A stretch of DNA of 36,501 bases from contig JAJFGC010000037.1 in NCBI GenBank assembly GCA_021776345.1, positions 1-36,501 on the forward strand, written 5' to 3'. Position numbers and translations under genes: made by a program. The notes under the pieces were generated by a model. That model had not been told where the DNA came from and did not search any database. It saw nothing but the letters and a program-made list of their open reading frames with translations. This stretch comes from Hyphococcus sp. Its GTDB lineage: Bacteria; Pseudomonadota; Alphaproteobacteria; Caulobacterales; Parvularculaceae. Below, one piece after another: positions 1 through 7,955 of this stretch (position 1 is the stretch's first letter; every line of letters starts with the position of its first letter).

Positions 1-306
1 TTCAACGGCGCCCTCAGCAGCAGCGCCATAGGCGTCTTCGCTCTCCAAAATATCCGCCAATGCCAGATTGGCGGCCGCAAGACGCTCCCGGTGCGTCTTG
101 TTTTCAATGGCGTACCGCGCTTCAAGCGCATCCATTACAGACTGCTGTTCAGCCGATAGCTGTAACTCTGAGAATAGGCGGTCATGAAATTCATCGTGAG
201 TGTAAGCGGGCGGTTGCAAGAGCCGCGCCCCAATCCAGGCGCCGCCAGCGCCTGAAATCGCCACTAGAACAAGTGTTACGAGCAGTGGGCCAAATTTGGG
301 TTTCAT
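1..306 (-). CDS. CnrX-like periplasmic heavy-metal sensor (3' end cut by window)
   Basis: The reading frame begins with ATG at 306 and runs leftward off the window edge; 102 codons are visible. An N-terminal membrane segment or uncleaved signal (about residues 6-25) is followed by a polar, Glu/Ala-rich helical domain. His37 and His41 form an HxxxH pair near the start of the periplasmic part, as in CnrX-type metal sensors and other heavy-metal-resistance (Metal_resist-like) proteins. The ATG overlaps the stop of the upstream small gene by 4 bases, so the two are translationally coupled. In the known cnrYXH order (anti-sigma, sensor, ECF sigma) this would be the X component, and a sigma factor gene would be expected just beyond the left edge; that is inference. 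It could instead be a plain periplasmic metal-binding protein of the Spy/CpxP superfamily. Confidence 0.72.
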   Translation of the reverse strand, partial: MKPKFGPLLVTLVLVAISGAGGAWIGARLLQPPAYTHDEFHDRLFSELQLSAEQQSVMDALEARYAIENKTHRERLAAANLALADILESEDAYGAAAEGAVE

Positions 307-602
307 TTGGTCTTGCTCAACTGCATGAGAGCAAGTTGCGGCGTGTCCGGAGAAAAGACTGAAAGGTCCGATACCGGTGAAGCTGCAGATGTTGCGGCCG
401 GAACCAATCCGACCGCCATAATTCCCATCAACATCGCGGCCGCCATGGAGCCGGGACGAAAGGCGGGCATGGCGATAAGCGCGGTTAGCGACGCCGCTTC
501 CTGATCGCGGATCCGCGTCAATACTTGCAACTCTACCGGCTTTGAAGGTTCGCACGCCGTGCGCTCCTTATATCGCCGCAATATCCCATCAAGTCTCGAC
601 AT
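303..602 (-). CDS. small single-pass membrane protein, CnrY-like anti-sigma candidate
   Basis: The product is 99 residues from the ATG at 602, chosen because GGAG lies 10 bases upstream; an upstream ATG at 644 in frame would add 14 residues. Residues 1-50 are charged and probably cytoplasmic, residues about 52-72 are a single hydrophobic segment, and a short tail of about 25 residues would be periplasmic. This size and plan match CnrY, the membrane anti-sigma factor of nickel/cobalt resistance (about 95 residues), although I see no sequence motif that proves it. The stop overlaps the start of the CnrX-like gene by 4 bases. The gene follows copA by 118 bases on the same strand. Function as an anti-sigma factor is inferred from architecture and neighbour only. 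Confidence 0.55.
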   Translation of the reverse strand: MSRLDGILRRYKERTACEPSKPVELQVLTRIRDQEAASLTALIAMPAFRPGSMAAAMLMGIMAVGLVPAATSAASPVSDLSVFSPDTPQLALMQLSKTK

Positions 603-720
603 AACGCTACATCTCCATTGTCTTTGGAGAGGTATACGCGCCATCCGTTCGGAGCCCTCGCCAAGCTGGGTTCGTAGCAGATTATGCTCATTGCGTCACC
701 ACCCTATACTACTTTGCCGG

Positions 721-3102
721 CTACAACTTGACCTTGGTCAATCTCAGCGAATTCCCGATCACGGAAACGGAACTGAACGCCATTGCCGCTGCCGCCAGAA
801 TGGGGCTGAGAAGCAGCCCGAAAACCGGGTAGAGTACGCCGGCGGCGACCGGAACGCCGGCCGCGTTGTAGAAAAAGGCGAAAAACAGGTTCTGGCGGAT
901 GTTGCGCATGACAGCGCGGCTCAGTTTGCGCGCCCTGACGATGCCGTTGAGATCGCCCTTGATCAGCGTCACGCCGGCGCTTTCGATGGCGATATCGGAC
1001 CCCGCGCCCATGGCGACGCCGACATCGGCGGACGCCAGAGCCGGGGCGTCATTGATCCCGTCCCCCGCCATCGCGACGACGCGGCCTTCTGCTTTCAGTT
1101 TCTGGACAATCGCGCCCTTATCCTGCGGCAACACGTCGGCGCGGACGTCAGTAATGCCAAGCTTGCGCGCCACCGCCGCCGCGGTTGTTTCATTGTCGCC
1201 GGTGAGCATCACGATCTTGACGCCTTGGCGGCGAAGCTCTTCGAGCGCGTGCTTTGTCGTTGCTTTAATCGGATCAGCGACGGCGACGACGCCGGCGAGC
1301 GCATTGTCAACGGCGACATACATTGCCGTGGCGCCGTCTTTGCGCTGCTCTTCCGCCATCGCCTCAAGCATTGAGGTCCCAACGCCAAGAGCGTCCATAA
1401 ACCGACTGTTCCCGAGCGCAACATTGCGGCCCTCAACGACCCCTTTCACGCCTTGTCCAGTTACCGCTTCGAAGTCTTCCGCAGCGCTGAGAGCAAGTCC
1501 TTCACCTTCCGCCGCCGCCACGATCGCTTCAGCAAGAGGGTGTTCGCTGCCGCGTTCGAGGCTGGCGGCGAGTTGCAGCAGCGATTGATTATCAAATCCA
1601 GGACCTGCAATGAGCTTTGAAAGTTTCGGTTTGCCTTCCGTCAATGTCCCTGTTTTGTCGACAACCAGCGTGTCCACCTTCTCCATTCTTTCGAGCGCTT
1701 CAGCATTTTTGATCAAAACGCCGGCTTGGGCGCCGCGACCGACGCCGACCATGATCGACATTGGCGTCGCCAGACCGAGCGCGCAGGGGCAAGCGATAAT
1801 CAGTACAGAAACGGCGATGACAAGTGCGTAGGCGAGGGCGGGTTCCGGTCCAAATCCAGCCCAGATTCCAAACGCCAGCACGGCGATGGCGATCACTGCA
1901 GGCACGAAATAGCCGGATACCGCGTCAGCAAGGCGTTGGATTGGTGCGCGTGATCTCTGCGCTTCGGCGACCATCTTTACGATCTGCGAGAGCATAGTCT
2001 CAGCGCCGATATGTTCAGCGCGCATGATGAATGACCCGGAGCCGTTCTGCGTACCGCCGATCACGCGGTCGCCGGGCGATTTTTCTACTGGCATCGCTTC
2101 ACCCGTGATCATCGACTCATCAACAACGCTACGACCTTCCAGAACGTCGCCATCGATTGGAATTTTATCGCCGGGACGGACGCGGAGCCGATCGCCGACT
2201 TCGACTAGGTCAAGCGCGACTTCTTCTTCGTCGCCATTATCGAGAATTCGTCGTGCGGTTTTGGGCGCAAGATCAAGCAGGGCGCGAACGGCGGCGCCGG
2301 TTTGCTCGCGAGCGCGAAGCTCAAGGACCTGTCCTAACAAAACGAGAACAGTGATGACGGCAGCCGCTTCAAAATACACAGCGACGGCGCCACTCTCATC
2401 GCGAAAGCCGCCGGGAAAGATTTGCGGCGCCAGCGTCGCCAGAACGCTATAAAGGTAGGCGGCGCCGACGCCCATGGCGATCAGCGTAAACATGTTTAGG
2501 TGACGGGAAATTAATGACGCCCATCCGCGTTGAAAAAAAGGCCAGCCGCTCCATAAAACGACCGGGGTCGCAAGTGCGAGTTGAACCCAGTTTGATTGTT
2601 GTACAGATAAAAATCGATGTAGGCCGACGCTGGGAATATGCGCCCCCATCTCAAGGAAAAAAACCGGCAGCGCGAGCACCAATCCAATCCAGAACCGCCG
2701 GCGCATGTCAAGGAACTCTGCGCTCGGCCCCTCTTGTACGGTCACGTCCATAGGCTCAAGAGCCATGCCGCAGATCGGGCAGTCGCCCGGGCCGTCTTTC
2801 ACGACCTCTGGATGCATAGGGCATGTGTACGATCCGCCTGTCGCCGCCGGTGCTTTTTTACGCTCGCCTGACAGATAGGCTTCCGGTTCAGCAATAAATT
2901 TTTCTTGGCAACGGGCGCTACAAAAATAATAGGGCGCATCCAGATAGCGTGCGCGATGCTCACTGGTATGCGGATCAACATCCATGCCGCAGACCGGATC
3001 TTTGACGCTCGATTGAGGGTCGCCTGTTATCGACGGTGCGCCTTCGCTATGATGTTCATGAACGTGTGAGGTCATTTTTATATTATTCCTTTTATCCATC
3101 AT
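721..3102 (-). CDS. copA: Cu+-exporting P1B-type ATPase CopA
   Basis: This 793-residue inner-membrane pump uses ATP to move Cu+ (or Ag+) from the cytoplasm to the periplasm. The N-terminus is His-rich, then comes a YHS-type domain (DPVCGM, residues about 36-80) and a heavy-metal-binding domain (YTCPMHPEV then [10 protein letters not shown], about 92-118) in place of the usual CxxC HMA domain. The P1B core shows the CPC membrane motif at 438-440, the phosphorylated Asp482 in DKTGTLT, GDN in the nucleotide/P domain and [12 protein letters not shown] in the seventh and MAFSS in the eighth membrane helix are the marks of Cu+ pumps. The start overlaps the stop of cueR by 4 bases, so both are read from the CueR promoter at 3582-3612. 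A later in-frame ATG (residue 10) is possible. Confidence 0.96.
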   Translation of the reverse strand: MMDKRNNIKMTSHVHEHHSEGAPSITGDPQSSVKDPVCGMDVDPHTSEHRARYLDAPYYFCSARCQEKFIAEPEAYLSGERKKAPAATGGSYTCPMHPEVVKDGPGDCPICGMALEPMDVTVQEGPSAEFLDMRRRFWIGLVLALPVFFLEMGAHIPSVGLHRFLSVQQSNWVQLALATPVVLWSGWPFFQRGWASLISRHLNMFTLIAMGVGAAYLYSVLATLAPQIFPGGFRDESGAVAVYFEAAAVITVLVLLGQVLELRAREQTGAAVRALLDLAPKTARRILDNGDEEEVALDLVEVGDRLRVRPGDKIPIDGDVLEGRSVVDESMITGEAMPVEKSPGDRVIGGTQNGSGSFIMRAEHIGAETMLSQIVKMVAEAQRSRAPIQRLADAVSGYFVPAVIAIAVLAFGIWAGFGPEPALAYALVIAVSVLIIACPCALGLATPMSIMVGVGRGAQAGVLIKNAEALERMEKVDTLVVDKTGTLTEGKPKLSKLIAGPGFDNQSLLQLAASLERGSEHPLAEAIVAAAEGEGLALSAAEDFEAVTGQGVKGVVEGRNVALGNSRFMDALGVGTSMLEAMAEEQRKDGATAMYVAVDNALAGVVAVADPIKATTKHALEELRRQGVKIVMLTGDNETTAAAVARKLGITDVRADVLPQDKGAIVQKLKAEGRVVAMAGDGINDAPALASADVGVAMGAGSDIAIESAGVTLIKGDLNGIVRARKLSRAVMRNIRQNLFFAFFYNAAGVPVAAGVLYPVFGLLLSPILAAAAMAFSSVSVIGNSLRLTKVKL

Positions 3103-3494
3103 TTCGCACCTTGCGCGAGGCCTTTAAGAATCGGACAATCCGGGCGCTGATCGCCGTGGCATTCCTTGACGAGCGTTGAAAGCGTGCGGCGCATCGATCG
3201 CAGGTCTTTTAGTTTTCGATCAATTTCCGTAATTTTTTGCTCGGCGACTACTTTTACATCTCTGCTTGATCGGTCTGGATCAGTGTAGAGAGAGACGAGT
3301 TCGCGGCACTCTTCGAGCGAAAACCCATGCCTTCGCGCCGTATGAATAAACCGCAAGAGATGAACGTCGTTTTCGCTATAGTCGCGATAGCCAACCTCTG
3401 TACGCGCCGGCTCAGGCGCCACATGCGCTTCTTCGTAATAGCGGATGGTTTTTGCAGGCAGTCCCGATTGTGTCGCCGCTTCGCCGATGTTCAT
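3099..3494 (-). CDS. cueR: CueR-type MerR-family copper-responsive activator
   Basis: The 131-residue protein has the MerR winged-helix start ([21 protein letters not shown]), a dimerisation helix around residues 80-110, and a metal loop with Cys112 and Cys120 in the context [12 protein letters not shown]. These are the same residue numbers and spacing as the Cu+ ligands of E. coli CueR, so a monovalent coinage-metal sensor is well supported. The ATG at 3494 has GGAGAG upstream. The gene lies first in a cueR-copA operon, its stop overlapping the copA start by 4 bases, which makes the activator autoregulated together with its target. The operator/promoter is just upstream, at 3582-3612. Confidence 0.94.
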   Translation of the reverse strand: MNIGEAATQSGLPAKTIRYYEEAHVAPEPARTEVGYRDYSENDVHLLRFIHTARRHGFSLEECRELVSLYTDPDRSSRDVKVVAEQKITEIDRKLKDLRSMRRTLSTLVKECHGDQRPDCPILKGLAQGAK

Positions 3495-3581
3495 TGTATT
3501 GTCTCTCCGCTTTGTTCGCGCGCCGCCGGAATCGAACGTTTTCCAACTCCAAAAACCGCTGATTCTGCGGTTACAGGAGAG

Positions 3582-3612
3582 AAGATAGGGCTTCCAGTTA
3601 CTGGAAGGTCAA
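3582..3612 (-). promoter_or_regulatory. CueR/MerR-type promoter with 19-bp spacer and operator dyad
   Basis: Read leftward, a -35 TTGACC (3607-3612) and a -10 TATCTT (3582-3587) are separated by exactly 19 bases, the over-long spacing characteristic of MerR-family activated promoters. Within the spacer lies the near-perfect 17-base dyad CTTCCAGTAACTGGAAG (3591-3607), very like the CueR box of E. coli copA. It points into cueR-copA. The leader to the cueR ATG is roughly 80 bases. Confidence 0.9.
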
Positions 3613-3659
3613 GGGAAAATGCGGCAAAAATATCAGTCCGGGAAAATCGTCGATAAAAT

Positions 3660-3941
3660 CTAGCGACCGTATTGACCGAGAAGCTCAATATGCTCGTTGA
3701 GTCGTTTGAGGATAGACGGGGCGCTCTTCATCTTGAGAACCTCCTCGATACAAAGCTGATTTTCACTTTCAATAAGCCCGCTTTGGATAGATTGAAGCGC
3801 AGTGTGAACCCGCTGTGTCCGGCGCAAAATTTCAAATGAATCCGCGTCTTGTTCGATAAGTGCAGAGACCTTTTTTAGCATGTGTGAAACCTGCGCCAAT
3901 TTGCGCTTTAGCCGTTCGATATCTTGTTCAGATCTCTTCAC
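3660..3941 (-). CDS. CsoR/RcnR/FrmR-family regulator lacking two of three Cu ligands
   Basis: The 93-residue all-helical protein starts at GTG (3941); an AAGGAA lies upstream at a rather long distance. It aligns without gaps to Mycobacterium tuberculosis CsoR over the core, from KLAQVSHML through ENQLC. At the three copper-ligand positions of CsoR (Cys36, His61, Cys65) this protein has Ser35, Glu60 and Cys64. Family membership is therefore supported by pattern and spacing, but classical trigonal Cu+ binding is not. It could sense another metal or a thiol-reactive compound, or act as a constitutive or partner repressor. It sits upstream of cueR, transcribed in the same direction, with a 165-base gap that contains the CueR promoter, and is read after the Spy-like gene with a 108-base gap. 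Its target is not evident. Confidence 0.7.
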   Translation of the reverse strand: MKRSEQDIERLKRKLAQVSHMLKKVSALIEQDADSFEILRRTQRVHTALQSIQSGLIESENQLCIEEVLKMKSAPSILKRLNEHIELLGQYGR

Positions 3942-4049
3942 AGGATATTGAAATTCCTTTTTTTGGCGAGCGTAGTGACGGAATGTGTCCTGCCATGCGC
4001 TCGCCTCACACGTGATTATGCCCGGACCAACAGTTCTCCGCGTTTCCCG

Positions 4050-4610
4050 CTACATGCGCATCATGCCGCATGACATTCCGAGAAGTTCATCGGCCGTCGC
4101 TTTTTGCGATTGATCGAGCTTGTCATAGAAATTGGATGTCGCGCTCGAGACAGATTTCAGATTTGCGAGCATTGTTTCCATCATCTCGATCCGCTTTCGC
4201 AGTGCTTCCGGCGCCGGTGGGCGCTCAGCGGTTTGCGCAGCGTCATCCTTCTTCATCATCTTTTGATTCATCTTCGCCATGTGGTCCGCCTTATGTTTAT
4301 GACTGTCGCGCACCGCGTCAGCGTAGGTGTTCCACGCGGATTCCTGACCCGACTTAATCTTGAGTTCGGCCTTGAGAAATGCGAGGCGGCCTTCCGTGCG
4401 GGGCTCGCCCTGGCTTTGACCCATCATCGGGCAGTCTATCATGCCCTGATGCATCATCATGCCGCCTTTCATCTGACCGCCCATCATTTCCTGATCCTGC
4501 ATTTGCTCGCCTTTGGCGCTTTCTGGATGATGAGACTGGGCGGCGACAGGCGTCGTAATCAATAGCGTTGCGGCCGACATCAATGCTGAAATGACTAGTG
4601 TTTTTTTCAC
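4050..4610 (-). CDS. Met-rich Spy/CpxP-like periplasmic protein
   Basis: The product is 186 residues, with a GTG start at 4610 and AGGAGAG close upstream. Residues 1-24 form a signal peptide ending in PVAA-Q. The mature protein has a His/Met-rich segment (about 26-60, many MM, HH and GGM words, plus IDCPMMG) followed by a mostly helical domain with a FLKAELKI...Q pattern reminiscent of the LTxxQ motif of Spy/CpxP proteins, and it ends in a second Met/Cys cluster (GMSCGMMRM). Such proteins are periplasmic chaperones or metal buffers. The Met/His/Cys content and the copper gene neighbours suggest binding of Cu+ or Ag+ in the periplasm; that role is inferred. Confidence 0.75.
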   Translation of the reverse strand: MKKTLVISALMSAATLLITTPVAAQSHHPESAKGEQMQDQEMMGGQMKGGMMMHQGMIDCPMMGQSQGEPRTEGRLAFLKAELKIKSGQESAWNTYADAVRDSHKHKADHMAKMNQKMMKKDDAAQTAERPPAPEALRKRIEMMETMLANLKSVSSATSNFYDKLDQSQKATADELLGMSCGMMRM

Positions 4611-5085
4611 AAGACTCTCCTTTACTCGGGTTCGATGTTTAAAACGCCACTTACGTCGATTAAACCAGCATCAAACGTTAACGTTGTTTACGCTCAACAG
4701 CCCGCGTTCCCTCAGCCTCGCGCTAGTCGTTTGAATGTGGAGTTGGCGACGGTTGCAAGCGGCGAATAGGCGCTGATTTTAGGCATGTCGCTGGATCGCG
4801 CATTGAGCGCGATCAATGGAAAAGAGCTCGATCAGAAAATTTTCGCGCCTGAGTGGCGCCAGATCGGCAATACCGGCGCTTTGCGCGAAACGGCGGCTGG
4901 GCCGAGGTCTGCCTGCGATAATTCGGCACACCGCGTGCGGGATATTAGTCCTTCGCGCGTAAAAACACCCGATGCGAGTGAAACTGGAGACAAGATCGCA
5001 TTTACCGTCGCCGTTTTTAACCCTTACCGCCGAGGCGGAGGCGCGCGACCGGACGCCTATATTTGTTTGGAGAAGCGTAATTTTC
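4611..5085. promoter_or_regulatory. divergent intergenic region between spy-like and cusC genes, no convincing gene
   Basis: These 475 bases must hold the promoters for the leftward Spy-like gene and the rightward cusCBA operon. A perfect 12-base palindrome AACGTTAACGTT lies at 4674-4685 and could be an operator. I see no CueR-type dyad and no CusR-box here. Overlapping 102-codon frames on both strands (about 4779-5093) mirror each other, match nothing I know and lack good ribosome sites, so I treat the stretch as non-coding. Confidence 0.4.
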
Positions 5086-6381
5086 ATGACTAATACAAAA
5101 CTCGAAAACCACGGCCATCAGCGGCGAGCGTCGTTGTTAGCGATCGGGCTCGGCGCGATCGTAATGCTCAGCCTAGCCGGCAGCTTTTCTGTTTCACGCG
5201 CGCAAGATGGTCTGACGCTTGACGGCGCCGTCGCCATCGCCCTTGGCGCCAATGATCCTACCGTCGCCCGATTTAGAGAACGAGCCAGCGCGCTTGAAGA
5301 CAGAGCGGTTTCTGATTCTCAACTGCCAGATCCCCAGCTTCGGGTAGGGCTTGCGAACCTTCCAGTCGATACGTTTGACTTTGACCAAGAGGCGATGACG
5401 CAAGTGCAGGTCGGCCTGCGCCAAAGCTTCCCAAGAGGAAAAACACTGTCAAAAACGCGTGAGCGCCGTGAAGCTGAAGCAGCTGGCCAAAGAGCTTCTG
5501 CAACCTTGCAGGAGTTGCAAATTGCACTGGACACCAGGTCAACTTGGCTCGATCTTTACTATTGGCTGGGCGCGAGGCAAACGGTTCAGGAGAGTCGAGA
5601 CGCTGTCAACGAGCTGGTTCAGGTTATCCAGACTTCTTTCTCGACCGGCCTGCGATCGAACCAGGACTTATTGCGAGCAGAACTTGAGCTTAGCCTGCTC
5701 GATGACCGCGCTGTCGAAGTTGAACGCCAGATTGATGATTTAGTTGCAGAATTGTCTCGATTGATTGGACCGGAAAATGCGTTTCGACCGATCGCTGACT
5801 CTTTTCCGGCACTGCCGGCGCCGCCAGACCGGCAAATTATTGAAGACGGATTAGCAAATCACCCAGTGGCTGATGTCGAAGACGCGCTTGTTAAGGTTCG
5901 TGATCGCGACGTTGATATTGCGAAACAACAATACCGGCCTGGCTGGTCACTGGATACGGGGTATGGCCTGCGCGGTGGCGACCGCGCAGACTTCGCCTCC
6001 TTGATGGTTGTGCTTGATGTGCCGTTGTTTACAGGAAAACGTCAGGACCGCCGTCTCGCGGCGGCGCGCAAGGAGCGCGCGGCGGCGCAGTTTGACCGGA
6101 TGGCGACGCTCCTTGATTTGAAAAAAGCGTTCGACCGAAACTACGCGGACTGGTTGCGCCTTGATGAGAGGATCAGCCTATTCGACAAGGTCGTTCTCAA
6201 CAGAGCGAGCGCCAATTCAGACGCAGCGCTCGACGGGTATCAGAACCAGGTCACCGATTTCGCGGAACTCATCCGATCGCGACTTGCCGAATTAGACACG
6301 GAGCTGCAACTTCGTCGTCTTCGCGTCGATCACGCAAAGGCACAATCTCGGCTTTTGTTTCTTACCGGTGAACAATCATGA
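5086..6381 (+). CDS. cusC: CusC/TolC-type outer-membrane efflux protein
   Basis: The product is 431 residues from the ATG at 5086 (GGAG at 5069-5072). A longer in-frame start at 4972 would put 38 non-signal-like residues before a normal signal peptide, so it was rejected. The N-terminus is basic then hydrophobic (LLAIGLGAIVMLSLAGS) and ends near SRAQ. The rest has two outer-membrane-efflux repeats, rich in long amphipathic Ala/Leu/Arg/Glu helices, as in TolC/CusC trimers that form the exit duct. There is no lipobox Cys, unlike E. coli CusC. Its stop overlaps the cusB start by 4 bases, which fixes it as the first gene of a cusCBA operon. Function as the copper/silver exit channel is inferred from its partners. 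Confidence 0.9.
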   Translation: MTNTKLENHGHQRRASLLAIGLGAIVMLSLAGSFSVSRAQDGLTLDGAVAIALGANDPTVARFRERASALEDRAVSDSQLPDPQLRVGLANLPVDTFDFDQEAMTQVQVGLRQSFPRGKTLSKTRERREAEAAGQRASATLQELQIALDTRSTWLDLYYWLGARQTVQESRDAVNELVQVIQTSFSTGLRSNQDLLRAELELSLLDDRAVEVERQIDDLVAELSRLIGPENAFRPIADSFPALPAPPDRQIIEDGLANHPVADVEDALVKVRDRDVDIAKQQYRPGWSLDTGYGLRGGDRADFASLMVVLDVPLFTGKRQDRRLAAARKERAAAQFDRMATLLDLKKAFDRNYADWLRLDERISLFDKVVLNRASANSDAALDGYQNQVTDFAELIRSRLAELDTELQLRRLRVDHAKAQSRLLFLTGEQS

Positions 6382-7955
6382 TTAAGCGCATTGGAATTTT
6401 TGCCCTCGTTCTTTTTGTGGGCGCCGCGATTGGATATGGCGCGGGCCTCTTCAAATCTCAGTCGTCTAATTCTGGTTCAGGAGCAGACATCAATGCCGGC
6501 GAAAGAAAAGTCGCCTATTGGAAAGCGCCGATGGATCCAAATTTCCGCAGCGACAAACCCGGCAAGTCGCCCATGGGGATGGATCTCATTCCCGTCTATG
6601 AAAATGAGGGCGCAGACAGCGGCGCGCAAGCGAGTTCAGTTCTGATTGATCCCTCCGTCGTAAACAATATCGGCGTGCGCACAGCAACCGTAGAGCAGGG
6701 TGCGCTGCGCCGGCCAATTAATACGGTTGGTCGCATCGTTTATGATGAAGAAAAGGTTGCAAACATTCACCTGCGCAGTAGCGGCTGGATTGAACGGTTG
6801 GCAGTGCGATCTGAAGGCGAGGCTATTGAAAAAGGCGATCTTCTGTTCGATGTCTATTCACCGGACCTCGTCAACGCGCAAGCGGAGTTTTTGCAAACCG
6901 TCCGCAGCGGCAATGCCACGACTATCAACGCAAGCAAGGACCGCCTGCGTGCACTCTATATTTCAGAAGGGCAGATCCGCGAACTCGAGAAAACGCGACA
7001 CATAACGCAATATGTCAAAGTCTATGCGCCCATCAGCGGTGTTGTCACCGCGTTAAATGTAGCGGATGGTCAGTTTTTCAAACCGGATACGGAGATTATG
7101 GCGCTCGCCAACCTCTCGACGGTTTGGTTGATGAGCGATGTGTTTGAGGCCGATGCGGACCAGCTTCGCCTCGGCGCGCCTGTTAAGGCGCAATCCAAAT
7201 TCGAACCGGGCGCGCGGCTCACTGGAGCCATAGATTATATTTATCCTGATCTGGATGCGGTTACGCGTACGATTCCTGTACGAACGGTTTTGGATAACGC
7301 GGCGACTAAATTAAAACCCGGGATGTTTATGACGGTTGAAATTGAGGGGCCAGAACGCCCTGACGCGGCCATCATCCCGCTTCAGGCTCTCATCCGCACA
7401 GGGCGCCAGGAGCGGGTCATTCTCGCTTTGGGCGAGGGGAGATTTCAGCCGGCGGCCGTTACGAGCGGTGTCGAATCCGACGGCAAAATTGAAATCCTGT
7501 CAGGTCTCAATCCCGGCGAGATGGTGGTCGTATCCGGACAGTTCTTAATCGATTCAGAAAGCAGTTTTGCCGGCGCCACGTTACGTATGCAGCCGGCCGA
7601 ACATGACCATAGTGAAGAAACGACCATACCGGCTCCCAAAAAAGACAGTCCAGATATGCTTCACGAAGAAGGTATTCTGGAATCCGATCATTCGAGTCAC
7701 GCCGTCGAAGCGCCGACTGAAATGTCGCTAGTGAATGGATTTGGCGTCATCAAAACGGTCAAAGCGCCGGAAAAAACCATTACGATTGAACATGACGCCA
7801 TTCCGGAGATTGGCTGGCCAGCTATGACCATGGATTTTCCCGTCGCCGGCACGGTTGACCTCGCTACGATCCCGACCGGTGAACGGATCACCTTTGCAAT
7901 GAGCCAAGGCGAAGATCAAACTTTTGTCATCCATTCTGTGGAGGCCATTCAGTGA
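6378..7955 (+). CDS. cusB: CusB-type periplasmic adaptor fused to a CusF copper-chaperone domain
   Basis: The 525-residue membrane-fusion protein links the CusA pump to the CusC duct. Residues 5-25 are a membrane anchor or signal. A heavy-metal-binding-domain remnant (about 46-76) keeps APMDPNF...SPMGMDLIPVY but has Ala and Ser where Cys is usual. Barrel-sandwich, alpha-hairpin and beta-barrel regions follow (about 90-400). The C-terminal 75 or so residues are a complete CusF fold with His...GWPAMTMDF, the His/Trp/Met/Met set that binds Cu+ by cation-pi contact. A His/acidic linker (EHDHSEE, DHSSH) joins the two. The start overlaps cusC by ATGA and the stop overlaps cusA by GTGA. In E. coli CusF is a separate protein; here delivery is built into the adaptor. 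Confidence 0.94.
   Translation: MIKRIGIFALVLFVGAAIGYGAGLFKSQSSNSGSGADINAGERKVAYWKAPMDPNFRSDKPGKSPMGMDLIPVYENEGADSGAQASSVLIDPSVVNNIGVRTATVEQGALRRPINTVGRIVYDEEKVANIHLRSSGWIERLAVRSEGEAIEKGDLLFDVYSPDLVNAQAEFLQTVRSGNATTINASKDRLRALYISEGQIRELEKTRHITQYVKVYAPISGVVTALNVADGQFFKPDTEIMALANLSTVWLMSDVFEADADQLRLGAPVKAQSKFEPGARLTGAIDYIYPDLDAVTRTIPVRTVLDNAATKLKPGMFMTVEIEGPERPDAAIIPLQALIRTGRQERVILALGEGRFQPAAVTSGVESDGKIEILSGLNPGEMVVVSGQFLIDSESSFAGATLRMQPAEHDHSEETTIPAPKKDSPDMLHEEGILESDHSSHAVEAPTEMSLVNGFGVIKTVKAPEKTITIEHDAIPEIGWPAMTMDFPVAGTVDLATIPTGERITFAMSQGEDQTFVIHSVEAIQ

Noticed and set aside
559-1588. Long plus-strand open frames (271 and 229 codons)
   Set aside because: They lie antisense to copA or run across its end, and owe their length to its codon bias; no family resemblance and no ribosome site.
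4779-5093. 102-codon open frames on both strands before cusC
   Set aside because: Mirror-image frames, neither with known motifs nor a good ribosome site; the plus frame would overlap the true cusC start.
6378-7955. N-terminal CusB heavy-metal-binding domain as a Cys metal site
   Set aside because: Both expected Cys positions are Ala or Ser, so it is described as a Met-only or vestigial site instead.
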